Shown here in pieces: positions 1-11,577 of a DNA stretch of 64,000 nt. A program made the position numbers and the translations under genes. This DNA is from JAGNDO01 sp963704975 (lineage in GTDB: Bacteria; Chloroflexota; Anaerolineae; Caldilineales; Caldilineaceae), in NCBI GenBank assembly GCA_963704975.1, contig CAVPIK010000009.1, positions 66,021-130,020 on the forward strand, in the 5' to 3' direction. The notes below the pieces were generated by a model. It did not search any database. It worked only from the letters and a program-made list of their open reading frames with translations, and was not told the origin of the DNA. Within the stretch, counting starts at the first letter, position 1, and each line of letters begins with the position of its first letter.

Positions 1-2
1 CC

Positions 3-671
3 CACACCATCATGGACACCGCCCGCCAGCGCAAGGCGGACACGATCCTGCTGGGCTGGCCGGGCTATTCCAACAGCCGCCGGGTGGCCTTTGGCTCCAT
101 CATCGACCTGATCGGCCAACATCCGCCCTGTGATCTGGCCGTGGTGCGCTTCCACAAGCCCTGGGACGCGCCCAACCGTATCGTCATCCCCAGCCGGGGC
201 GGCGGACCCAACGCCCGCATGGCCTTCGAGTTGGCCCGGGACATTGCCCAGTTCTACGCCCAGCCGGAGCGGGGCAGCCATGCGGTGCGGATCCAAGCCC
301 TGCACGTCATCACCCCGTCGTCCAAAAATGGGGATGTGGGCCAGTTCCGGGAGCAGGTCAAGGCTCTGGGCGAACGTCTGGGCATGACCGTTGAGGTGCT
401 GGAGGTCGAGGCGAACAACCCGGTGGAGGGCATCGCCAAGGCAACCCAAGATGTGGATTTGGTGCTGATGGGCGCGTCGGAACATCGAGTTCTGGAGCAG
501 CGTCTCTTCGGCTCCATCCCCGAGCAGGTCATGCGCCAATCACCGGCCACCATCATCATGTGCAAGCGCTATCACGGCCAAGTCGCCAACCTGCTGCGCC
601 GGGTGCTGATCCCCGCCCCGGTGGATCTCAACGACCCCGACTTGGGGGGCATCCGCAAGCAGGACGCGTAA
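3..671 (+). CDS. C-terminal part of a transporter with universal stress protein (USP) domain, 5' truncated
   Basis: The reading frame is open from the first bases of the window, so this is the 3' end of a larger gene; the Met at 12 is internal to a USP-like segment. The visible 220 residues hold a USP-type alpha/beta fold: residues near 'DLVLMGASEHRVLEQRLFGSIPEQV' fit the nucleotide-binding G-x2-G-x9-G(S/T) region in position and spirit, followed by the typical 'PATIIMCKR' strand. Such tandem USP domains cap the cytosolic C-terminus of bacterial amino acid permeases and cation-chloride cotransporters, as in the gene ending at 19906. A free-standing USP protein is possible but less likely because the frame runs off the edge. 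It converges on ftsK across a hairpin repeat. Confidence 0.6.
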   Translation, partial: HTIMDTARQRKADTILLGWPGYSNSRRVAFGSIIDLIGQHPPCDLAVVRFHKPWDAPNRIVIPSRGGGPNARMAFELARDIAQFYAQPERGSHAVRIQALHVITPSSKNGDVGQFREQVKALGERLGMTVEVLEVEANNPVEGIAKATQDVDLVLMGASEHRVLEQRLFGSIPEQVMRQSPATIIMCKRYHGQVANLLRRVLIPAPVDLNDPDLGGIRKQDA

Positions 672-680
672 CCACACGCA

Positions 681-760
681 AAAGAATAGCCACAAAGAAC
701 ACAGAGAGCACAAAGATTCTTAATTCTTTGTGCTCTCTCTGTTCTTTGTGGCTATTCTTT
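681..760. repeat. Nonamer-repeat hairpin between convergent genes
   Basis: Two near-perfect 35-base arms face each other (about 681-715 and 726-760). Each arm is itself a string of 9-base words (CACAAAGAA, CACAGAGAG, CACAAAGAT). It lies between the convergent USP gene and ftsK and could terminate both. One of several similar short-word repeats in this window. Confidence 0.8.
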
Positions 761-763
761 GAT

Positions 764-3427
<2,664 letters not shown>

Positions 3428-3637
3428 GATGAAATCAATCCGGGTGAAAAATGGGTAATCGTTCAACCCCCTCTGCCCCCCGGCCCCCAATTCTGGGGGA
3501 GGTCGTGGACAGTTCCCCCCAAGGTTGGGGGGCTAGGGGGGCGGGAGGACGGCGGGGGCAGGGTGCTTGACGAACAAGTGTTCCGCCTGAGTATAACATA
3601 AAAATGGCGGGGCAACAATCACTATTTCTGGGATCGG

Positions 3638-3870
3638 GGCTTTTCAAAAGTCGCCGGGCAGCCGCATTGCAGAAGCTAGCGCAGGTTGAGTAGCCGCCGC
3701 CGAGATTTCCGCTGACCATTCAGGCACTCGGCGGCGTATCGAAACCGCAGCGGGTTAACCTGTTACGGTTTCGATACGGCCTAGCCTCCATTCGTTGTGC
3801 ATCAGGTTGGTCGACCCGGCCTACTCAACCTACGCTGGTCTACTGGACGCTGGCGACTTTTGAAAGGCCC
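3638..3870. repeat. Dispersed palindromic repeat, copy A
   Basis: The core at about 3676-3842 matches, in inverted orientation, the element at 49220-49381. Shared blocks are the ends (GCAGGTTGAGTAG ... CCTACTCAACCTACGCTGG, themselves imperfect inverted repeats), CCGCTGACCATTCAG, GGCGGCGTATCGAA and CGGTTTCGATACGGCCTAG. The centre is a hairpin with GTATCGAAACCG and CGGTTTCGATAC arms. Here the core is nested in a further 19-base inverted repeat around GACTTTTGAAA. Confidence 0.85.
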
Positions 3871-3897
3871 TGCTGGAATCTGGGTGTTGGATAGCAA

Positions 3898-3971
3898 GAG
3901 ACCGGGTTTCTGTCAGAAACCCGGTCTCGTTATCAACAAGCAGGTCGACTTTTACAAAAAGTCGACCTGCT
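3898..3971. terminator. Two consecutive hairpins after rnj
   Basis: GAGACCGGGTTTC/GAAACCCGGTCTC at 3898-3929 and AGCAGGTCGACTTTT/AAAAGTCGACCTGCT at 3939-3971. Both are perfect stems with 4-6 base loops immediately downstream of rnj (minus strand), so they are likely its terminators. Confidence 0.75.
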
Positions 3972-3988
3972 GAATGGCTACCGACTGC

Positions 3989-5710
3989 CTAGACCTCAAT
4001 CACCATAGGCAGGATCATGGGCCGGCGGCCCATCTCCTTGTAGGTGAAGGCGGAGAGGGCGTCCCGCACCTTTTTCTCGATGACGTGGGTGGGGCCGCCC
4101 TTCTTGACGGCCTTGCGCACGGCCTCTTCGGCTCGGGCGATCAGGTCTTCGCTGTCTCGCATGTAGACAAAGCCCCGGCTGATGATCTCTGGCCCGTAGA
4201 TCAGTTCCTTGTCGAACTCATCCATGGCCACGATGCAGACGATGAAGCCGTCCTCGGCCAGGTGGTTGCGGTCACGCAGGACGACGCTGCCCACATCGCC
4301 CACGCCCAAGCCATCCACCAGCACGTCGGGGGCGGCGATGCGCTCGCCCAGGCGGGCCTGGATGTGGTTGGCATTTTGGCTGTCAAAGTTGCCGATCTCC
4401 ACCATCTGGCCGTCGGTGATGGCGAAGATGTTCTCTTTGGCCACATCGTTCTCTTCGGCCAGTCGGGCGTGCAGCACCAAGTGGCGATATTCGCCGTGGG
4501 CCGGGATGAAGAAACGGGGGCGCACCAGTTGCAACATGCGGGCGTATTCATCTCGGTTGCCGTGGCCGGAGACGTGAATGTGGGCCAGGGCATGGTAGAC
4601 CACTTCCACCCCTTGGCGGAAGAGATTGTCGATGGTGCGGTTGAAAAGCTCCTCGTTGCCGGGGATGGGCGAGGCGCTGATCACCACGGTGTCGCCGGTG
4701 CGCAGCTTGATCTGGCGATGTTCGCCCATGCTCATGCGCACCATGGCGCTGGTGGGCTCGCCCTGGCTGCCGGTGGAGACGACCACGACCTTGTTGCCGG
4801 GCATGTTCTCCATCTCGTGGGCGTTGAGCAGCTCGTCCTGGGTGACGTCCAGATAGCCCAGGGTGCCGGCGATCTTGACGTTGTTGACCATGGACCGTCC
4901 GGTCACGCCGATCTTGCGTCCGTTCTTGCGGGCGGCGTTGATGATCTGCTGCACCCGGCTGACGTTGCTGGCAAAGGTGCTGAGCAGCACCCGGCCCGGC
5001 GCTTCGGCGAAGATCTTGTCCAGGCTGACCTCGATGGAGGCTTCGCTGGGGGTGGTGCCAGGGTTCTCGGAGTTGGTGCTGTCCGCCATCAGCAGCAGCA
5101 CGCCTTCGTTGCCCCATTTTTCCAGCTTGTCCGTCTCGGTCAGCTTGCCATCCGCGGGGGAGGGGTCAAACTTGTAGTCGCTGGTATGGATGATGCGGCC
5201 AACGGGGGTCTGGATGGCCAGGCCCACGCTGTCGGGGAAGCTGTGGCAGGTGTGGAAGAACTCCACGGTGAACACGCCGACCTCAACTTTGGAATCAGCG
5301 GTAATCGTGTTGAGCTTCACCTCGCCCAGCAGCCGATTCTCCCGCAGCTTGCCTTCCAGCAAGCCTCGGGTCAGGGCCGTGGCATAGACCGGGGCCTTCA
5401 GCCCCTCCTCGATCATATAGGGCAGTCCGCCGATGTGATCTTCGTGGCCGTGGGAGAGGAAGATGGCCTTGACGTTGTCCAGGCGATCCAGCAGGTATTC
5501 GATGTCGGGGATCACGACGTCCACGCCGTGCATGTCTGCCGTGGGGAACATCAGCCCCACATCAATGATGATGATGTCGTTGCCGTATTCCACGACCATC
5601 ATGTTTTTGCCGATTTCGCCCAGTCCGCCCAAGGGCAGGATGCGCAAAAAGGGAGCTTCGGTCCCCTGGTTTTCGTTCTTAGGGGTGTTATTTGTCTTCG
5701 TTTGACTCAT
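3989..5710 (-). CDS. rnj: Ribonuclease J
   Basis: Metallo-beta-lactamase/beta-CASP ribonuclease with 5'-3' exo- and endonuclease activity in mRNA decay and rRNA maturation. Intact at 573 residues, close to the usual 555-560. The zinc-binding HGHEDHIGG motif is near residue 85, a further metal-ligand region is HTSDYKFD near 175, and the beta-CASP/return region with SGHGNRDEYARML and PAHGEYRHLV is near 370-400; the short C-terminal domain follows. The start at 5710 is supported by AAAGGAG 8 bases upstream. A Thr/Asn-rich N-terminal extension of about 20 residues precedes the first strand. It lies between a uracil-DNA glycosylase gene and ftsK, all on the minus strand. A 598-residue open frame on the opposite strand is a composition shadow. 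Confidence 0.96.
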   Translation of the reverse strand: MSQTKTNNTPKNENQGTEAPFLRILPLGGLGEIGKNMMVVEYGNDIIIIDVGLMFPTADMHGVDVVIPDIEYLLDRLDNVKAIFLSHGHEDHIGGLPYMIEEGLKAPVYATALTRGLLEGKLRENRLLGEVKLNTITADSKVEVGVFTVEFFHTCHSFPDSVGLAIQTPVGRIIHTSDYKFDPSPADGKLTETDKLEKWGNEGVLLLMADSTNSENPGTTPSEASIEVSLDKIFAEAPGRVLLSTFASNVSRVQQIINAARKNGRKIGVTGRSMVNNVKIAGTLGYLDVTQDELLNAHEMENMPGNKVVVVSTGSQGEPTSAMVRMSMGEHRQIKLRTGDTVVISASPIPGNEELFNRTIDNLFRQGVEVVYHALAHIHVSGHGNRDEYARMLQLVRPRFFIPAHGEYRHLVLHARLAEENDVAKENIFAITDGQMVEIGNFDSQNANHIQARLGERIAAPDVLVDGLGVGDVGSVVLRDRNHLAEDGFIVCIVAMDEFDKELIYGPEIISRGFVYMRDSEDLIARAEEAVRKAVKKGGPTHVIEKKVRDALSAFTYKEMGRRPMILPMVIEV

Positions 5711-5867
5711 GTTTTATCTCCTTTAGGGATAACGTTCGTTCAGATAATTGGCATAAAAAAAGCCGGGTAGCGCATCAGGCTCCCAGCATCCAATGCAATG
5801 TTAAAGTTAACTTCTTTGAGGCTGTCGGCAGACAGTCGTCGGAAAATGGTTTGCCCACTCTCCCAAT

Positions 5868-5912
5868 CTCTTAATCGCCTAATCTCTTTGAAAGAGATTA
5901 GGCGATTAAGAG
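5868..5912. terminator. Perfect hairpin of octamer words at the udg stop codon
   Basis: A 22-base perfect inverted repeat (CTCTTAATCGCCTAATCTCT and its complement, one-base loop) overlaps the last codons of the uracil-DNA glycosylase gene. The arms consist of AATC-containing octamer words, like those at 17700-17750. Likely terminator or mRNA-end structure. Confidence 0.75.
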
Positions 5913-6487
5913 GTTGCGAGCTTTTGAGCCTCTCGGATCAACCCAGGCAGCCGCTGCATGTCCTGCTCGAAAGCGGCCCGCCACGTGGGATTGCGCAGAG
6001 CCGCCGCCGGGTGGAACATGGCCATGACCATGCGCCCCCCTTCGATCTCTTGCACCTGACCGTGGATCTGGCTGATCTTGGCCTGGGGAAACCAGCGGGC
6101 CATGCTGAACCGGCCCAGGGTGACGATGATACGGGGGTCGATCAAGTCGATCTGGCGGGTCAAATAGTCGGCACAGGCGTTGAGCTCGGCGGGGAACGGG
6201 TCTCGGTTGGCGGGCGGGCGACACTTCACCACATTGGTGATGTACACGTCCTGACGAGAGAGGCCGATCCCGGCCAACATCTGGTCAAGAAACTTGCCGC
6301 TACGCCCCACAAAAGGCAAACCCAGTTTGTCTTCCGCTGCCCCAGGCCCTTCGCCCACAAACATGACAAGCGCCCTGAGATTTCCACTGCCCGGCACGGC
6401 CTGGATCCGTCCGCCGCTGAGTGAGCATCTTCGACAGACGCTCACTTCGGCTTCCAGTTTGTGCAGTCCGGTCTCGGTTGATCCCAT
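5906..6487 (-). CDS. udg: Uracil-DNA glycosylase, family 4 (iron-sulfur type)
   Basis: Removes uracil from DNA in base excision repair. The 193-residue protein has the family 4 signature GEGPGAAEDKLGLPFVGRSG (residues about 47-66), the N-terminal CRRC pair, and the second Cys pair in TNVVKCRPP ... LNACADYL spaced 16 residues apart, which together ligate a [4Fe-4S] cluster. The C-terminal catalytic-loop region MFHPAA is present. Length fits the family (about 190-220). It lies upstream of rnj on the same strand; its last codons are part of a hairpin repeat. A candidate promoter lies about 240 bases upstream (6726-6754). Confidence 0.93.
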   Translation of the reverse strand: MGSTETGLHKLEAEVSVCRRCSLSGGRIQAVPGSGNLRALVMFVGEGPGAAEDKLGLPFVGRSGKFLDQMLAGIGLSRQDVYITNVVKCRPPANRDPFPAELNACADYLTRQIDLIDPRIIVTLGRFSMARWFPQAKISQIHGQVQEIEGGRMVMAMFHPAAALRNPTWRAAFEQDMQRLPGLIREAQKLATS

Positions 6488-6836
6488 CTGCCATCCCGCT
6501 TCATTGCCCCGCTTGGGGGACTCCGCTGTCTATCACCTTGTGGAGATCTGCTTTCACCGTCAGGCCGTGGCCCTTGGCAGGCAACCCCTGCCGGATTGCC
6601 CAGATCCCCACTATATTTTCCGGTCATGGGGCCACGCCAACCCGATGTCGGGGGGTCGATACGCTGGGAAAGCCTCGACCCGGAATGGCCCATCATGACA
6701 ATTTTTCAAGTGTTAACGTAAGACAAGTATAACGCCCCTGCCTCTTCCTGTCTATTATTGAGGGGATTGAGGAGAAAGGGCGAGGATGAGATAAGGAGAC
6801 AAGGAGGTTTCTGTAGCTTGCCCCATTGTGCATTGT
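6488..6836. other. Intergenic region upstream of udg
   Basis: About 350 bases without a convincing gene. It contains a candidate minus-strand sigma-70-type promoter (6726-6754) and, at its right edge, five heptamers of the CATTGTG type that run into the rimI stop codon. The long leader between this promoter and udg shows one small GC hairpin near 6571-6589. Confidence 0.5.
6726..6754 (-). promoter_or_regulatory. Candidate sigma-70-like promoter for udg
   Basis: Read on the minus strand: TAGACA, exactly 17 bases, then TATACT, in an A/T-richer patch 240 bases upstream of udg. Motif match only. Confidence 0.4.
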
Positions 6837-6858
6837 TCATTGGAGATTGTGCATTGTC
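6822..6858. repeat. CATTGTG-type heptamer array overlapping the rimI stop
   Basis: Five tandem 7-base words: CATTGTG, CATTGTT, CATTGGA, GATTGTG, CATTGTC. The array includes the rimI stop codon and encodes its last residues TMHNLQ. Confidence 0.7.
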
Positions 6859-7340
6859 AGCAGCAGGGCGTCTTCGCCGTCGGCGTAGTAGCGGCGGCGG
6901 CGGCCAACCTCGACGAAACCGTACTGGGTGTAGAGGGCGATGGCCGGGGCGTTGCCCACCCGCACCTCCAGGGTGACTTCGGTGACGCCTTGCTCGATCA
7001 TACGGGCCAGCATGTCGTCCATCATGCGCCGGCCCAGGCCACGGCCCAGCCAGTCGGGATGGGTGGCGATGTTGACGATGTGGCACTCTTCGCCCATCAC
7101 CCAATAGCCGCAATAGCCCAGAATGGGGGGCGGGGGATCCAAATGGGCGGGCCAATCTTGAGCGGGCCGCAACACCCAATAGAAGCTGAGATCGTTGCTC
7201 AACAATTCATTGCGATAGAGATTTTCGCTCCACGGATCGGAGAAGATGATCTTTTCCAGGCGAGCCACTTCGGGCAGATCTGCCAGGATCATGGGATCAA
7301 ATTGCGCGGGCAGAGGGTCTTTGCGAGAGGATTTGCGCAT
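6837..7340 (-). CDS. rimI: Ribosomal-protein-alanine N-acetyltransferase RimI-like (GNAT)
   Basis: GNAT acetyltransferase that in characterised cases acetylates the N-terminal alanine of ribosomal protein S18. The acetyl-CoA loop GRGLGRRMMDDML (R/Q-x-x-G-x-G/A type) and the late strand VRVGNAPAIALYTQYGFVEVGRRRRYY are diagnostic; 167 residues fit RimI. The start is taken at 7340 (MRKSSRKDP), 8 bases after the tsaB stop at 7349; the frame is open further upstream but only as a shadow of tsaB. The tsaB-rimI order is typical of tRNA t6A/ribosome-modification operons. The last codons lie in a heptamer array. Confidence 0.9.
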   Translation of the reverse strand: MRKSSRKDPLPAQFDPMILADLPEVARLEKIIFSDPWSENLYRNELLSNDLSFYWVLRPAQDWPAHLDPPPPILGYCGYWVMGEECHIVNIATHPDWLGRGLGRRMMDDMLARMIEQGVTEVTLEVRVGNAPAIALYTQYGFVEVGRRRRYYADGEDALLLTMHNLQ

Positions 7341-7348
7341 GGAATCGG

Positions 7349-8043
7349 TCAAGGGGCCTGCAAATAGAGGGGCTGGAAAGAGGCCAGATCGTCTTGGTGA
7401 CCGGCGGCCAAATGCAGGGCGGCCAGGCGGGCCAAATGCCCGGCCCGGCGCAGACCGAAGCGTGTTGTCCACGATCTGCACATGGGCCAGCCCGGCCAAC
7501 CCTTCGGCCAAGATCGTCGTCCACTTCGCCAACCAGCCACACGGGATCGGTCATGGCGGCCAGGGCGGCCACAAAGTCCGCCGCCCTCCCTGCTCCGTGA
7601 TCGTCCACCCCAGGACGGTGCAGCGGATGTGCCGGGCTAAATTCAGCCCAATTGTAGCGCCCCCGTCCCGCTTGAATGCAAGCCACAATGCGGGGAGCCG
7701 GACGCAGCTTGGCGGCCACATCCACCCACGGCCCCGCGGTGACGCTGAGGGTGGGCAGGCCGATCAACGTGGGCAGAGCGGGCAGCCCCAAGGCGATCCC
7801 CTTGGCCGTGCTGATGGCGATGCGCACCCCGGTGAAGCTGCCCGGCCCCGTGGTGGCGGCCAGCGCGGTGATGTCCGCCGGGGTCAGGTCCATGCGCGCC
7901 AGCAGATCCTGGATGGCCGGGGTCAGCTCCTGGGTCTGGCGGCGGCGGGCCTGCCAGGTCAGCTCGGCCAGAAGTTGGTCGGTGTCCAGATCATAGAGGG
8001 CGATGGATGCGGTTGTGGTGGCGGTGTCCAGGGCTAGGAGCAT
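7349..8043 (-). CDS. tsaB: tRNA threonylcarbamoyladenosine biosynthesis protein TsaB, frameshifted
   Basis: Non-catalytic partner of TsaD in formation of t6A37 on ANN-decoding tRNAs. It begins MLLALDTATTTASIAL, the ASKHA-fold first strand typical of TsaB, and carries TTGPGSFTGVRIAISTAKGIAL near residues 65-85. The C-terminal LYLQAP ending is reached through two frame changes near 7520 and 7455; the joined protein is about 231 residues, normal for TsaB. Followed 8 bases later by rimI. Upstream of the start is a heptamer repeat array (8044-8078). Confidence 0.9.
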
Positions 8044-8078
8044 AATTGAGAATTGAAAATTGAAAATGGTGAATGGGG
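8044..8078. repeat. AATTGAA-type heptamer array before tsaB
   Basis: Five tandem 7-base words AATTGAG, AATTGAA, AATTGAA, AATGGTG, AATGGGG, directly abutting the tsaB start codon. Confidence 0.7.
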
Positions 8079-8088
8079 CGGAATATGG

Positions 8089-8134
8089 CAACACGCACGG
8101 AGATCGGATGGGGCGTTGATCTCCGTGCGTGTTG
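8089..8134. terminator. Hairpin between the aldolase gene and tsaB
   Basis: A 17-base perfect stem (CAACACGCACGGAGATC and its complement) with a 12-base loop, just after the aldolase stop (8157). It has no long T run. Confidence 0.65.
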
Positions 8135-8156
8135 GGTTGTGTTGATCGGTCGAGCG

Positions 8157-9573
<1,417 letters not shown>

Positions 9574-9871
9574 TGTTTTGTTCCTTTGCTGAAAATGTTT
9601 GGTTTTTTACCCCGAACAGAAGATCGGGGAGCGTTGTTTTGGCATTGGGATGGGCTAAATTAAGCGCAAGGTAACTAAGTGTCACCTTCGCACCATCATC
9701 AGGTATTATACCAACAAGCCCCCGGATCGGCAACGCCCTGTCCGGCAGATCCGTTCACCAATTCTTGACGAACCCGGCCCCGTGGCCTAGGATGCGAATG
9801 AACAAATGGCGAATGGCGAAAATGCCGTCGCTACTCACCCATTGTGCATTGTGCATTTCTAAGGAGCTTCC
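9574..9871. other. Divergent intergenic region between the aldolase gene and nfo
   Basis: About 300 bases serving both divergent genes. It contains the palindrome GGTATTATACC near 9700, and heptamer arrays at about 9796-9828 (CGAATGG type) and 9840-9857 (CATTGTG type) just upstream of nfo. No gene seen. Confidence 0.55.
9796..9858. repeat. Two heptamer arrays upstream of nfo
   Basis: AATGGCG/AATGGCG words followed by CATTGTG/CATTGTG/CATTT, the second resembling the array at the rimI stop. The nfo Shine-Dalgarno AAGGAG follows immediately. Confidence 0.65.
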
Positions 9872-10775
9872 ATGACCATTCTCAAACTGGGCGCGCATAT
9901 GTCCATCGCCGGGGGCGTCAGCCAGGCGTTGGACCGGGCCGCCTCTATCCAAACGACGGCTTTGCAGGTTTTCACCAAGAACAACCGCCAGTGGGTCGGC
10001 CCGCCCATCGACCTGGCGGATGTGGCTCGCTGGCAGGAGCAGGCCGCGGCCCTGGGCGTGGAGCGCGGCAGCGTGGTCAGCCACGCCAGCTATCTGATCA
10101 ACCTGGCCACGCCCAAGGATCCCCTGTGGGAAAAGAGTCAGGCCGCCCACGCCGACGAATTGCGCCGGGCCCACGCCTATGGCATCCCCTTTGTGGTGCT
10201 GCACCCCGGCGCCCACGTGGGCAGCGGCGCGGACGCTGGCATCGACCGGGTGGCCGCCGCCCTCAACCAGATCCACGCCCAGACGCCGGAATGCGCGGAC
10301 ACCATGACTTTGCTGGAATTGATGGCGGGCCAAGGCACCACCCTGGGCCGCAGCTTTGGCGAACTGCGCCGCATCATGGAGCAGGTGACCGAGCCAGAGC
10401 CGGGTGGGCATCTGCGTGGACACCTGCCACGCCTTCGCCGCCGGATATGAACTGCGCACGCCCGAAGGCTATGCCGCCACCGTGGCCGAACTGGAAGCCG
10501 AGGTGGGGCTGGACGCGGTCAAGTGTTGGCATTTCAACGACAGCAAGGGCGGCCTGGGCAGCCACAAGGACCGTCACACCCACATCGGCCAGGGCGAAAT
10601 CGGGGTGGAGGCGTTCCAGATGATCATGGACGACGAGCGCTGGGCCGGCATCCCCATGCTGTTGGAAACCCCCAAGGAGGCAGACATGGCCGACGATGTG
10701 ATGAACCTCAAAACCCTGGCTGGACTGGTGGCTGATCCGGCCCGTATCCCGGCTGGTTATCAGGGCCGCGAATAG
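9872..10775 (+). CDS. nfo: Deoxyribonuclease IV (AP endonuclease Nfo), frameshifted
   Basis: Zinc-dependent AP endonuclease of base excision repair, TIM-barrel fold. Motifs in order: LGAHMSIAGG, SHASYLINLA, VVLHPGAHVG, LLELMAGQGT, GICVDTCHAFAAGY, HFNDSKGGLGSHKDRHTHIGQG and LLETPK. These include the His/Asp/Glu metal ligands. One extra C near 10398 splits the gene; removing it reads TEPERVGICVDTCHAF. The joined length of about 300 residues is close to the family norm (about 280). Start supported by AAGGAG 9 bases upstream. Confidence 0.94.
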
Positions 10776-10930
10776 AATCTGCGGATTTCAACGTAGCGAA
10801 ACCAGGGGAGATTAGCGCCAAACTACGCATCTTTCCGTAGTGACGCCATAGTCTCGACATGATACGATATGGGCATGGAAGAATCGTTCCAACTTTTCGG
10901 GACCATCCCGTTGCCAGGAGGTTATCAGCC

Positions 10931-11308
10931 ATGTCTATGTCAATTATCGGTCTTCCCCGTGTCCAGAGCGACTATCGCAGATCCCGCACTCGCCCGGTCA
11001 AAACCGAGCATGCTGACCTGTGGACGATGTTGGAGGAACCGACGCTGAGTCAGGGGTATCGACATTTGACCCTGACCCTCTTGGCCAGCGGGCCAGACTG
11101 CGCCCATGTGCGCACCGATATGGACGCCTACGTCCTGGCCGAACTCAAGGGGCAGTCCGTTCATCGTACCTTCCCAGAGCAATGGCTGCATTTGCAGGCC
11201 TGCCACCGCTGCCGAGAATTCCACGATCTGGTCCACTTTATCACCAGAGAGACCCTGCCCGTGGACGATGGCTGGGAGGCTGTGCCGAGCACCACTCGGC
11301 CTATCTGA
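10931..11308 (+). CDS. Small protein with HxxxCxxC zinc-finger-like motif
   Basis: 125 residues, no family recognised over its whole length. The C-terminal half contains YVLAELKGQSVH ... WLHLQACHRCREFHDLV, whose H-x3-C-x2-C spacing and preceding helix resemble the zinc-binding anti-sigma (ZAS/zf-HC2) motif of extracytoplasmic-function anti-sigma factors. There is no membrane segment and no adjacent sigma factor, so an anti-sigma role is only a possibility. The start at 10931 is chosen for the AGGAGG 9 bases upstream; an earlier Met at 10859 lacks one. A terminator-like hairpin follows at 11378. Confidence 0.6.
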   Translation: MSMSIIGLPRVQSDYRRSRTRPVKTEHADLWTMLEEPTLSQGYRHLTLTLLASGPDCAHVRTDMDAYVLAELKGQSVHRTFPEQWLHLQACHRCREFHDLVHFITRETLPVDDGWEAVPSTTRPI

Positions 11309-11377
11309 TTCGCTATGACCTGAACCCTGTGGCTGGGCCCCACGGGGAGTGGTTTTCATGTTTTTCTCCTTGGGGAT

Positions 11378-11407
11378 AGAGGCGCACTCATTATTGGGTG
11401 CGCCTCT
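11378..11407 (+). terminator. Hairpin after the 10931 gene
   Basis: AGAGGCGCAC and its complement around a 10-base loop, 70 bases downstream of the stop; no strong T run. Confidence 0.6.
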
Positions 11408-11577
11408 GTCGTTGTGTGCGTTGAAGTGCTTCGATTACAACCGTTCAATTTTTCACAAACTGTGGATCATTCCCGCAGATCGTGTTACAATAGATCCCAA
11501 TGAGCCGGGCTTTCCGCAACGGCTCAAAAACCATCCACAATCCATCAATTCAACCGCTAATCAAAGAGGATTTAGCC

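Larger units (their letters stand above)
3428..3988. other. Intergenic region between rnj and ftsK
   Basis: 560 bases without a credible gene. It holds a C/G-rich stretch (3460-3560), the long palindromic repeat copy A (3676-3842) nested in an outer inverted repeat (about 3638-3656 and 3852-3870), and two strong hairpins just after the rnj stop. Confidence 0.7.

Noticed and set aside
3974..5770. 598-codon open frame on the plus strand opposite rnj
   Set aside because: It is the antisense shadow of an intact RNase J gene; its protein is a low-complexity His/Gly/Val/Ala-rich sequence without domains. The same applies to the long antisense frames opposite fhs (11795-13546) and the cotransporter (20164-22245).
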